In this document: positions 41,946 to 53,026 of the stretch, piece by piece | Layout of the letters: each line of letters begins with the position of its first letter | Position numbering within the stretch: position 1 is the first letter of the stretch | NCBI RefSeq assembly: GCF_001949145.1 | Contig: NW_019091415.1 | Coordinates: 562,734-626,733, forward strand | Direction of reading: 5' to 3' | Source: Acanthaster planci | Lineage: Eukaryota; Echinodermata; Asteroidea; Valvatida; Acanthasteridae | Length of the DNA stretch: 64,000 bases | Made by a program: the position numbers and the translations under genes | The notes under the pieces: model-generated | What the model saw: the letters and a program-made list of their open reading frames with translations, nothing else | Databases searched by the model: none | What the model was told of the DNA's origin: nothing

Positions 41946-42480
41946 CACCTTGCAAAAAATCACTGGGAGTTTCTCTCTTGTGCAACTGATGCATCACTAG
42001 GGCGATAGAACTAGAAGCCTTAACAAGCAGAGCGTCTCTTGGTTCAATTTGTGCGGCTCTAATGGTTCTCGTTCTTTTTTCATTGTCGTCGCCTAAAAAC
42101 CCTTCTTGAATAAATCCCAAAGCAATGCGGCGGGCTTCTGTTATAGTATCAATTTTTTCTTGACACAAAAGCAAAAGATATAAAAACACGTTTTCTTTTG
42201 CTAGAGGTATTGCTAAAGCTCTTACAAATATTTTTTGTTTTGGGGTTTCTAAATTTACTTTTTGTTCGTTAAGATCAGTTATTGTTTGGTCAATTCGGAG
42301 CTGTATTCATCTGGATTTCCTACCTCATTAGCTCGAAGGTAATCTCTTATTACGTCATAAAACAAAACCGAACTGTCTGCCTCTAATTCTGACAACAGCA
42401 CTGTAAGTTCATTGTCGGTAATACACTCATATCCAAATTTAGATTTTGTAATGTTGAAGTATCCTGGGTGAAAGCTTACT
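41929..42480 (-). pseudogene. Unidentified helical protein of the element
   Basis: The minus-strand frame 42189-41929 (ITEARRIALGFIQEGFLGDD, IAFVMHQLHKRE-like end) plus an upstream frame toward 42480 (SKFGYECITDNELTVLLSEL, SVLFYDVIRDYLRANEVGNP). Highly charged and helical. Its 3' end overlaps the start of the next gene by some bases, as in compact viral-type genomes. Confidence 0.4.
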
Positions 42481-43080
42481 TTTTTGACTTATACGGCCTT
42501 GTCACCTTTTAAATTATCGATGATATTTTCTAATTCAAACATCTGCTCGCTTTTGGTCAAATAAAAAGAATGCGTTTCCATATCTCTAGTTCCATAGTCT
42601 AATAAACTGGTTCTAAATTATTGACGGCACTTAGTGTTTCTCCCAGACTTGAAACAACTGCTTGACTTTGCCGGGAGTTCCTTTGGTTACGTCTTGATAA
42701 CATACAGCCACCAACGCCCTGAGTGGTTTACCTCTCGAGATCTTACCTGCTAAAACTTGGTTTAATTTGTTTTCGATGAAACTCGTTTGTTCGCTTGCCA
42801 ATTGAATATCTAATTCTTTAAATATTTTCTTTGTTTTAGATTTGGGCTTGTGGTAAACAAAACACTGGTTCTTTTTGCCTCCTACGTTTCCTACTTCTTC
42901 TTCTGGGTCTGTATAAGTCTGTAATCTTCTAAAACAACCGTCTACATCTCCGTTTTTTCCGGCAGTCTACTTGTCCGTTTTTTATTCTTTTATTCGCGTG
43001 TGGGCATGTGTCTTTTTCGATGTTGACATACGCTGATTTGGGTTGTTTTACGTTTAGTTAAGCATATAATTCTTTTCATA
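42480..43080 (-). pseudogene. VLTF3/TFIIB-like zinc-ribbon protein relic
   Basis: Minus strand: EKDTCPHANKRIKNGQVDC (about 43022-42963), a Cys/His pair and distal Cys compatible with a zinc ribbon. After a frameshift, CFRRLQTYTDPEEE, KSKTKKIFKELDIQL and KISRGKPLRALVAVCYQD follow. The order zinc ribbon, 'K-x-I-F-K', helix, 'R-G-x-x-x-x-x-L/I-x-x-A' fits the late-transcription-factor-like proteins of large DNA viruses and Polinton relatives (family knowledge). Later parts toward 42480 are interrupted by stops. It lies first in the minus-strand gene row, next to the right TIR. Confidence 0.4.
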
Positions 43081-43333
43081 TGGTAAACAATAACCGTTCA
43101 TTATTTTTAAAACGTTTATTTATTTCAGGGCATAAAAAAACCCTCGCTACCAAAAGGATAACGAGGATTAACTTATACTTACAAACTAACTACTCCGAGT
43201 CACTGCCAGATCCCAATCTGTCACGTTAACGGATTGACTTGTGTTTTTGCAAAAGTAACAATTGACGTTTTTTTTTTTGGTTTGGCATCTCTGTTTTAAT
43301 ATAGAGTTAGAAAATATATATATTGTTCATTTT

Positions 43334-43513
43334 TTTTTCTTGAAGCCTCGTTCTCCCAATGTATCCAAGGCGGGGAGGGTGAGGTTTATTCTTTCCCCAA
43401 GGGTGAGAAACCTTTTTCATTTTTTCCAGAGCTGGGGAAGTCCTGGGAAGTGGGGTCAGGAGGGGTAGGGTAGTATAGGAGGGAAAAGTTGGGCTGGTAC
43501 TCCCTAGGCTACC
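43334..43513 (-). repeat. Right terminal inverted repeat of the virus-like element
   Basis: Reverse complement of 37953-38150, about 85% identical by eye, with a few small indels. Outer end aggctacct at 43506-43514. Confidence 0.9.
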
Positions 43514-44410
43514 TACTTGTGGTGAGAAAATCTTGGGCAATTGTATCATGTTGTGACAGTATTGCCTCAAATATGGTCATTTTTCAGAAAACAGAAAATT
43601 GCATTTTGGATTTTTTTTTCTTTAGTTTGAATCAATAATACGGAAAGAAAGGTACGCTTTTGTGATTCCGGTACTATATTATGTCTGTTAAGTAATGAGT
43701 ACGTAATAAAATCTAGTATCCCACCGAGCCCTAGCCCATGTTTTGCCCTATTGAGTTCTTGGGTTGTTGTTTCCACATGACGTTTGTACTGGTACATGTG
43801 TGACTCCTATTGCAACAGCTTGTACACTAGACTTCACAGTCTTTTTGTCACCCGCCTGCCACCCAATGTCAAAATTGTTATCCTCCAGCAAAGAAAAAAA
43901 AAAAAAATTTGCACAAATCTGTTTGGAAAAGTGTTATAGTAGTCAAAAATCATCTTGGCCTTCAAAGTGATCCCAAACCCCTTAGAAACATAGGTCATCC
44001 CATGTCAGACCAACACACTTTTTGACCTGAGGTCTTCAGATTTTGATAAAAATTGCTGTGCTTGTCGACATCAGTGAATAATAAATACTTGCCAAGTTTT
44101 AGCAGAATCGGCACTTTCATGTGGTCAGGGCAAAGATCAACACAAATGGACAGTTTTCACTTAAAAATCAACCCTTTTAGTCAAAATGATACGTAACCCT
44201 CTCGTGGTGGAGCAGGAAAGGTGAGTGAAAATGACACTTCAGTAGCCTGTTTCTAGCTGTTCCGCAGACAAAGGTTGGGACAGTAGCTTGCGTGCTCACC
44301 AAAAAAAGGGTGCAATGGCAGATACTTGCTGCATGAGCAATGGAAGTGATCACGTTACTCTGAAGTATGGTCACTCTCTCCCTATCATGAGTGCAGCTTG
44401 CAGTGATTCA
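43514..44410. other. Intergenic sequence, no recognised gene
   Basis: AT-rich, with an A tract at 43891-43904. No supported coding region. Confidence 0.5.
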
Positions 44411-45100
44411 CTCGTCAGAAAAATGCCTGTTTCTACAGGTATGGTTGGCAACCATAAAGTTTCCGTTCTATACAAGATAGCGGATGTAGCGGTGTTGTGG
44501 TAAGACGCAATTTTGTGTCACCAAATAAATTTACCGGTGATGCGAAAACTTGTGTACTAATTGATGAAACTGTTAGGAATCTTAGTTACTCTTCTGGTTT
44601 AACACAAGCTGTGCGTATGGATAATCCCACATATGACTTGATATTAGGAAACATTGCAGGTGCAAGAAGTTCAGAAGATCCAGGTGAATCTTGGTCAGGA
44701 CGTTCAACTCCAGTATGTGCATTTCAAACGACGTCACAGATAAAGGAGCAGAACAAGCCATTTTGATCACTGAAGATCCCCGACCTCATGAGGTAGATAG
44801 TAACAGTAGAGAAACTAAAGGTTGCACAAGAAAAAGATGAGTTGCACAAGCAAAAGATGAGACACTCTTACGAGTTAGGGAGCTTGCTGAAACCAAGACT
44901 GAAAAGGTTAGCTGTAACCAAGGAGTTTCTAACTTCTTTTACCCAAATGGCCTTTTGTACAAAAAGTTTTACTCTCCTGTTGAACATGGCGATGTGTTCT
45001 TCCTTCAATCATTTATTTAATGAAGTACTTCATTTACGTCAAAGTGATCTAACAGTAAAAATAAAAAGAACTCAAGGAAATGTAAGAATTATTAGATAAA
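44411..45100 (+). pseudogene. Ty3/gypsy protease and linker fragment
   Basis: In a + frame starting about 44477 the text reads DSGCSGVVVRRNFVS, a retropepsin-type active site (D-S-G) with the usual following hydrophobic strand. Next come LTQAVRMDNPTYDLILGNIA (the D-L-I-I-G-N strand that closes the protease fold) and GARSSEDPGESW. After a stop at 44764 there is a charged helical segment (AQEKDELHKQKMRHSYELG) and a second open frame 44842-45099. RT is not reached. It belongs to a gypsy lineage other than the element at 30.6-33.5 kb, judged from the protease sequence. Confidence 0.65.
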
Positions 45101-45159
45101 AAATGTGTTTAATCAAATAAGATTTTGTGTGTTAGACAAAGTTTGGGAATATTGATGTT

Positions 45160-45240
45160 AATGAAAGAATTTGAGAGTTAATAAGAGAAACTGAGAATCT
45201 AAAAGAAACTGAGAATCTAAAAGAAACTGAGAATTGAAAA
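45160..45240 (+). repeat. 18-bp tandem repeat (aaactgagaatctaaaag)
   Basis: About three copies of aaactgagaatctaaaag in an A/G-rich tract that could once have coded a charged coiled coil. It follows the gypsy fragment. Confidence 0.75.
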
Positions 45241-46029
45241 GAAGAGGTTGGAAGGGGAGTTCGAATGTTAACTGACCAGAATTTAACCAAGATGTTGAGA
45301 CTTTAGAGAGTAAAAGAGAATAAAGAAAAGATTCAGATTTTGAGAAATTGATATTACCAGGAGATGTTACAAATTTAAGAACAGAAAGTCAAGAGAAGTT
45401 AACAGCAGAAAGTGATAATCAAACATGAAAGATCTGTAGTTTTGAAAGTTTGAAAGTTTTCGGTAATTTGAAAGAACTAAAGGAGTACGTGTATTTAATT
45501 GAAGTGTAACTGAAAGATCTCAGTGAATTGAAAATTAAGAATCAGTTTCAGAGAAGTGTGATTAAGTGTGGAAGGCAAGATGAGTAAGAATTCCTGAACT
45601 TTATATATGATATTTATTGATTGAAACTGAAAATTTACCATACACAAATTCTCTCGACACTTTGGAAATTTTAGATGTATTTGATCAGGGCACATTTTAA
45701 CTCATAAATACTCTCTACAGTTTGACTGTCGCATAGGCCACGAGTATATTTTGATATGTGAAAACTGCTAATTCGGTTGGCGACTTTTAAAAGCATTCTG
45801 AAAACTTTCAATTACTTCAATACGTTACAGTTGCGTGGAGGTTTTAAAAATCATTTGTTGACTACTTGTGAATAATCAGTGACAATAATAGTGGTTTTGG
45901 TGGAATATATTTTCATAATTCAAGATTGTTCCAATTGTGTTTTCATTTGTCAGTGGTCCAAAATATCTGGCGTGTTAAATCCCCTTTTAAATTGTCCGAA
46001 GAGAACCTCTAAAGTGGTTGGGGTGACAA

Positions 46030-47891
46030 AAGTGCTCTCTGGAGGTCGTTCAAGGATTTCTTAGTGGGCCGTCTCTAGAGAGTAACTTTTGTCGGACAAA
46101 CTTCTGAGTGTTTTTTTCGTGAAGTCTGGCGTCCCAAAGGGCAGCTTACTTGGACTTCTTCATTTTAACATATTCATCAATGACATCGCCCATCATATTA
46201 ATTCTGATTGTGCTTTATTTGCTGATGATATACTATTGTACCGTAAAGTTCATGCTTATTCTGATTTTTCTACTCTCCAGCAGGACTTTGATAAGCAGGG
46301 TGTTAGAGGGTTTCCCCTGATGGTACGACCTTCAGTGCTAGTTAATCCAAACTTAGGCTTTGCACATCTCCTGAAAACTACACCAATCCCTCTTCTTTCA
46401 GGTATCCCAATGACAGCTATAAAATCGTTCAAATATCTTGGGAATGCTCAGCTATCCTGAAACAATCATGTTAAATCTGTAATTATTTCCTCTGCAAATC
46501 GCACACTTGCATGCTCTCACCAAAACCGTTGCCTTCAACTATTCTACGTCAGCAAAACTCTCACTGTCTAAAGCTCTCGTCCTTCCTATGTTAGAGTATG
46601 GTGTACCTGCCTGGTTCCCTCAGACAAGAAGGCAGGTCGACAATTTGGAGAAAGTTCAAAAACGTGTGACGCGTTTTATCCGTGGCCACAAGTGTGGTGT
46701 GATGAGTTACCGTGATAGGTTAGAAACTCTGGGTTGTTTTGCCTTATCTTGTCGTTGTAATTATGCTGTTCTCTCATTTGTTTCCAAGTGTCTGATCAAT
46801 ATTGTTGAATGTAATCAGTGTGTTAACAATGTTTCTGTTAATTTCCGCCATGTTTATGATGTTTTGTTTCAGCACCGGCAAGCTAGGACCCAATCCCTGC
46901 ATTTATCTTGTTTCCACGCTTTCCCTCATCTTTGGTCAACTCTCCCTGAACACGTTTGCATTGCTATTGTTTTACAGCCTTTTTCAATGTTTCGTCCCTC
47001 TCGTTGAAACAGTGTTCTCTTTTCATAAATTACAACCCCATATTTATGTTGTATGTACTTGTTCTTTTTAGTAAGGCTTATAATTGAGCCTCCTCTCTGC
47101 CATTTGTCAATTACATTTTATCTTATTTGTCATATATGTTTATATACATCTCCTCTCTTATACATTATACATTTTTGTATTTAGGCCCTATTGTGTCTTT
47201 ATTGCTAACTCCTTATTTACTTCATTCAATAAATTTCTTACATCATTTTTATCTGTTTCCACTTTTATTAATTTCTAGTGAGTAATCTCCTTTTATTTCT
47301 GTTATATCAAAATATTCATATGTTCTAATGTTCTGTTTTATATCAAAATATAATTCATATGTTCTAATGTATTTTTATTTTATATAGTCTTACTTATATC
47401 TATTTATGTTTTTACCTTACTCTTACCTTGATGAGGAGCAGCAGGTCTTCTCATTTTAAGTACTATTTCAGCCTCCTGTTTGCCAGTTATCCTTTAGACT
47501 TTCATTACATTTATTGTACATGTACACTTACATTACTTACTGTTCTCTTACACGTGTATTATATTTAAACTACCTATAATGCCCTTATTTATTGTGTCAT
47601 TATCATTAATTGCTTATTCATTGAACTTGTTTAATTTCATATTTAATTGCATACATTATCTTCATTCATTTCCAGTAATTCCTTTTCTTTTATATTTAAA
47701 TTTTTTTAAGTTCTAACTTTTAGCTTCAAATACCTTTATATAATTTTATTTATATTTTATTTACTTTGTACACAACTTGATGTGGAGTGGCAGGTCTTTG
47801 GCCACAGTGATTGCTATCGCTTTTGCCTCTCCTATGCCCATCTTGTATAGGATGAGAAAGAATTGGCATGAGTAGATAATAATAATAATTC
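46030..47891 (+). mobile_element. LINE fragment: RT C-half, thumb, 3' UTR with (AAT)n tail
   Basis: The + frame 46089-46460 contains SGVPKGSLLGLLHFNIFIND, then DCALFADDILLYR with the catalytic F-A-D-D intact, and later IKSFKYLGNAQLS. A second frame 46507-47007 has KALVLPMLEYGVPAWFPQ, NLEKVQKRVTRFIRGHK and YRDRLETLGCFAL, typical of the jockey/CR1-like thumb. A long AT-rich 3' region ends in (ata)n near 47877-47891, as expected for a LINE 3' tail. 5'-truncated, with one frameshift near 46465. Confidence 0.85.
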
Positions 47892-48760
47892 TTCCGGATT
47901 CATTACCCGCTTCCGGTCCTGCGTTCAGAAGACCCCTGCAAGACGTCTGGCTGGAGCCTACATTTACACACTGGACGAAGATATGCGTGTGGGGGGGCGC
48001 TGGGTGATGTTATGATCAGGCTAGCCTTTACTCAAAGCGCGCGTGGCTACATGTACACACGACACATACGCACGTCGCACGACTAAAACTACCAGCAATA
48101 CCACGCGCACATTGAGTAAAGGCTATGTTCAGGCATGTTCTGCAGGCATAGAAACAACCTCGTTCCTAGCGTACCGAGCCTCCTGCTAACTGAAAGAGGA
48201 TGTAGGCCTAGCTCATTGAAACGAGGCAGATTGACCATTCTCGATACATCGAAGAACGGCAGTGGCAATACTTACGTACATGTACGTACATGTACAGTAC
48301 ACGTACTTGTCGGCTACATGACTTACTTGCTTCATGCCAAGTGATGGATCCTTTTGTTGGTATCTTTGCTGTATGAAGAAATTAGGTGATTAACTATTCA
48401 ATTTTTCAGTCTTCAATGACAAGCCGTATTTTTTAGGATGCCTCTCAATTTGTTTGCTTTAGAACCAATTTTTCAATGCTTGGCTACGTAGGCCCTACTA
48501 AAAAGTACTAATACTATCACGCGGTCGGAGCGGAGGTAGGTCATCAGGTCATGTATTCCATTCCGGTTCCATTAGGGCCAACTTTCCATTCACTCTATAC
48601 AGCAAACTACAGGGATTTGCATGTTTTCCTCCTTTTTGCTGCAACATGATAAAAATAACTGAACTCTTTTCGGTACAGTGTGGGTGATATTCATATTCAT
48701 AGTGTACAAATAGTGAAATTTCAGGCACATTTGAGGTAAAGCCAGTAATTTGTAAAGAGT
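47892..48760. other. Intergenic sequence, no recognised gene
   Basis: GC-rich patch with cacgcgca words (47990-48110) and acgtacatgtacgtacatgt near 48275. No gene. Confidence 0.5.
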
Positions 48761-49690
48761 TTAGGGCCTAGGCTAGCTCTACTAAGTGGAGCGTTAGTAT
48801 GACGATCCCGTCCAAAATCGTTGAAGAGGAATACTAACGCTCCACAACATTACATAGAGTAAGGTGAAAACGGTTCTCAAAAATTCCAAAAACTCACCGA
48901 AAATACCTCTGTCACCACGTACTGGCTTCCGAAAATGCCAACGTCAAATGGTTGGGCTTCAGTGATATTTCTGACTTCAAAATCTGTCCAAATCCGACCG
49001 TTTTGCTTGACAAACGCACAGCATTTTTCGCTGCCTCCTAGCATTCAAAGTATACGGGCGTGTAGTTTTCCGGCCAATAACTCTATAAATGAACATGGTC
49101 CCCAAAGATGTATGCATGAGCATGCTTTACATGGTCTGGACATAAGGCTTGTTGATCGTGACCTTTGTCACTCGGTCCTTACCAACGACTTTTTCATGGT
49201 GCCTTCTCAGGATGTATGGTGAACTGTCTGCACAAATGCCCATGCAACGCATATGTAGCGAGCAGGGGCCTGTATTTGGCACCATGAAACGGTCGTTGGT
49301 TGGGACCACAAAGGTCATGATCAACAACTCTTGTGTCCAGACCACGTAAAGCTTACTCATACGTACATGTTGGGTGACTTTGTTCACCCATACAGTTATT
49401 GGCCAGAAACACTACACGCCCATATTTGAATGCGAGGAGGCAGCGAAAAGGTGTGTCGAGCAAATCAGTCAGATTCAGAAATATCATTGAAGCCCCAACC
49501 GTTTGACGTTGGCATTTATGGAAGCCAGTAGGTGGTGATAGGGGTATTTTTGGTGAGTCTTTGGAATTTTTGAGAACCGTTTTCACCTTACTCAATGTAA
49601 TGTCGTGTAGCGTTAGTATGATGATCCAGTCCAAAATTGTTAAAGAGGAATACTAACGCTCCACTTAGTAGAGCTAGGTCTAGGCCCTAA
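48761..49690. repeat. ~930-bp near-perfect palindrome (foldback element)
   Basis: The left arm 48761-49204 and right arm 49279-49690 are reverse complements, with a loop of about 75 bp. Arm ends read ttagggcctaggctagctct and, at the right, agagctaggtctaggcccta. Just inside, each arm has its own 60-bp hairpin, gtggagcgttagtat ... atactaacgctccac at 48787-48846 and, less perfect, at 49606-49664. No protein-coding frame survives in the arms. Confidence 0.92.
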
Positions 49691-52600
49691 CGTTAGTCTG
49701 AGTAACCTGGACGCTTCCAACCCCCTAGACCTGTAAACAGGGCCCAATGTATGCTCCTCCATGACAGAGGAGTATGTACGTCTCGCCCACTTTACCGGTC
49801 TAGGGATCCCCGATTTATTTGACATTTCAGTCTTGCAAAACTGGTATTGGTAAGTCCCCCTAAAAAAGAGACAGCCTTCTCTTTTTTGCACCGACCCTGT
49901 TTTTTGGAAATTTCAAATGTGAATTGTGAGAAAATGTGACTTTCTTATTGATAAACTAACCATGCAAATTTGCATCCACCATGTGCCACGTGTTATATAC
50001 ACTTGCAGTTTCCCTTCAACACTTCCCTCAAACTCAAAACCCTGCCCTTTTCTGACATTAACCCTTCATGTATTTATTGAGTACTAGGCCTAGGCTAGGC
50101 CTAGTCTGAGTGACTTTGACCCTACAAATAGCCTTTTTTTACATTTGGACATGGTCAAGTGATAGTAGGGTCCAAGTACCTTCCATAGGCTTTTGCTCCG
50201 TTAATTCATTTCACTGAAAATGGCTCGTACCCCGAGTCAAATTCCTCCAATTTCACCTCTAAAACTGTCCTTAAAATACCTAATGTGCCTGTCTATAGAT
50301 TAAGTGGGAATCAGAGATTCCAATAATGATATGGTTTACTCACACATGGGAAGAAAAGAGAAATGTCCCCTTCAAATCGGAAATGCTCTTGTCGATGAGC
50401 TCGAAGACTCCTTCTTTCCTCGAATAGCACTTTGAACTATATGTTGATGTTCTGTTGACGATGTCATGGCGTGCCGGCCTAGTGGACCATTCACAGAAAG
50501 CATGCTGTTAGCACACACACGTCGCTGCTTGTTTCCTCAGCGGTGCCAAGTTTGGTGGCTGTGACCATATCCAATCTGTACATTGAACATTACGCTGCTC
50601 AGGAAACAGTACTGGTAGGTCCCATTGAATTTTGCTTAAGGGGCTCCCCTGGCAGAGGCAACAGCACTAGCGCTTTTTCGCCGGCTTTGAAGACACAGAC
50701 TTCGGACTTCTTGTCGGCTATAGACTTCATATCAGACTTCACCCGCTGAGGTGTTCTTGTGCCACACATCGTGGAGTCAAATCATGGAGCTATTAAACAC
50801 AAGGAGTCAGTACATACAAAGATCAAAAGGCTCAATGATGGCCACCGCCAGCACTGCGCATGCTGCAAGAACAAAACAAATTCTGCGCTGCTTGTAGGCT
50901 ATAAGGAATGCTCGGAGTTGCATTTGCAAAGGATCGTGGGTACCTCGCATGCGTGTCCGTAACACTTCCACATGTTGGCTGCCTTGAGATGGAAAACACC
51001 GTCATCGGAGACATAAAATTTTGATAATTTTAGTGATTGTTGTGATATTCCAATGATAATGAAAGTCTGGTTATGTCTTTACATCCCCAAGACGTTGTTT
51101 TTAACAATAAACAGAATTACTAACTAATACAAATTCTCCAAAAAATACGCACAAGAAAACTGAGAGAATGTAGCTGGTCCAGAGTAAAATAAAAACACAC
51201 AAAAACGTGGGAGGATTCGTTGTCCTTTCTGTCATTGCCCGCAACTGTCTCAGCATGAAACCTCACCACGTTGTCTAATGCATCCCTGCGGCATGTTTCC
51301 ATCTTCTTATAACCATAGCAACCACTAGGATTGCGACTTATAATATAAATATCGCAGTTCATATTTTGGGTTTTTGTTCTCTACCGCCGGAAATGCAAAA
51401 TGTCATAACTGACTTTAAAACGTCCGTCTTTTGCCATATAACCACTGCTGATTTTGAATTTCTGAGCGCATCTGCGGAGATCACTCGCTGACTCCTGAGG
51501 ACTACTGAAGAGAACTGCGCATCTTCTTTGTGCATCCTTTCCACCATTTATTTACTCCAGTATGCCGCAGCGAAACACGGCGAGTCTGTGGGTTACCAGC
51601 TATCTGGCGGTGGCGATCATTGTATACAAAGAATGTCTACGGTCTTCAACACTGGGGCTGGTAACCATGCTTTGTCTGTGGAGTCGACCGGAGCAGTTAA
51701 TCGGATTACGGTTTGTAGGGACTTTGTTCTAACTCCTTGTGTTTGATAGCTCCATGGTCAAATGTACAATGTACATTCATGTACTTATGTATGGTACGTG
51801 TACAATGTACTTGTATACAAAAGCAGGTAAATTAAAGAGGGTACTAAAAAAGCCTAAAATCTCACTGAAGTCAATAGGCTTTTATATTAAACCAGGCAGG
51901 TGGTGGTGGTGGTCATTGACAAGTACCGGTAATTATCTGTGTTTGATTCATGCTACATTGTACGTAATTAGTCAGGTTGGCATGGTTCTTCCCTCACCTT
52001 TCACCCCTGAGACCCAGAGTCATACATGTACATGTATACTGCCCAGGCTGGTTTGATTTGTTGGGTCTCCCTCCCACAAACATTGTGTATTCTCAAATGG
52101 TTTAACTACGGTGCCTGGGTCACTTCTGAGGAATCCTTGGTTTTGGTGAGTGTGGTGTGTGTACAGTACATGCTGCCAAACAGCCTACTGCACATTAAAA
52201 TGTAAAATTTAATGAGCCGCTGCAGGTCTTACTCAAGTTTTTTTTTTTTCCTTATATTGCAATTCTGATGAAATCTGAAACTGATCATGACGTACATGTA
52301 CATAACTTTTCAAAGCTGTTGTTGGCAGCAGGCCAGACTGTAGTGACTCTATGCGTTATCCACTCTCTACATGTGTGCATGTATACAGGTACATGTATGT
52401 GTGCATGTACAATGTACTGGTACATGTACATGGTTGCATGTACCTGTACCTAGCATTTTTTACAGGTACCTTGGTCTGCCTGTTTCAGCTCGGAGGGAGG
52501 GGGGGGGGTTTCATTACAGTCAATTACAATTGAGGCCCCTGATGCCAATTATAACAACAACAGCTTAACTACCTGTATTTTGTGTTTCCTTTCAGTGTTT

Positions 52601-52729
52601 TATTTTGTTTTGTATTTTAGTACGAACAGTTGAAGAACTGTGATGCTATAATGACAATAAAGTAAATGGTTTTTCCTTTCCTTTTCCAAGATTTACAGGT
52701 ACTGTTAATTATTTTGCTGAAATGAAATT
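49691..52729. other. Intergenic sequence, no recognised gene
   Basis: Contains taggcctaggctaggcctag near 50085-50105. Frames at 50543-50749, 50759-50962, 51120-51362, 51359-51547 and 51528-51746 show no known domain and no convincing splice pairs. GT-rich, pyrimidine and poly-G tracts are present near 51898, 52239 and 52500. Confidence 0.45.
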
Positions 52730-53026
52730 TCAAGGAATGTCTCTACATTTTTCCACATTAGGAAAAGCAAGAGTACCTGTACAAGATATGCATGAATACT
52801 GTGTGTGAATCCGTTCATCAGCTGAGAGCTTCTTAATGTCATGGATGAGGTCGCCGTTGAAAGTTGACTTTCTCATTTCCGACTCAACTAATGAGAAGCT
52901 TGGTAGAGTATGGACAGCTGGAAACCAAACCCCAGGGCCCCACCATTCATTCCCAGGAAACACACACACATCTGTTCCAGAGGGCAGTTCTTCAGAAGAC
53001 TGGGCTCCAAATTTTTTCAGGTACAT
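52730..53026 (-). CDS. Isolated 98-codon frame, uncertain
   Basis: Minus-strand open frame with a balanced, protein-like composition (NEWWGPGVWFPAVHTLPSFS, STFNGDLIHDIKKLSADERI) unlike the low-complexity frames around it. It starts with ATG just inside an acatgtac cluster. No domain assigned and no flanking splice sites that I trust. It could be an exon, a captured gene fragment or chance. Confidence 0.25.
   Translation of the reverse strand: MYLKKFGAQSSEELPSGTDVCVFPGNEWWGPGVWFPAVHTLPSFSLVESEMRKSTFNGDLIHDIKKLSADERIHTQYSCISCTGTLAFPNVEKCRDIP

Larger units (their letters stand above)
37952..43514. mobile_element. TIR-bounded Polinton/virus-like element, ~5.6 kb, decayed
   Basis: Two ~190-bp inverted terminal repeats (37953-38150 and 43334-43513) enclose a compact gene set: one + strand gene (38178-39575) and five or six - strand genes (43080-39597) converging on it with almost no spacing. 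Base composition and codon use differ from the flanks (more CG dinucleotides, A-rich sense strands). The + gene resembles the module found next to protein-primed DNA polymerases of Polintons. The distal - strand gene resembles VLTF3/TFIIB-like zinc proteins. No polymerase core, retroviral-type integrase, FtsK-like ATPase or hexon was found. No target-site duplication is visible (tggaga on the left, acttgt on the right). It could be a deletion derivative or a small autonomous type. Confidence 0.6.

Noticed and set aside
37952-43514. Target-site duplication of the virus-like element
   Set aside because: Six bases next to each TIR (tggaga and acttgt) do not match; either decayed or the ends are misplaced by a few bases.
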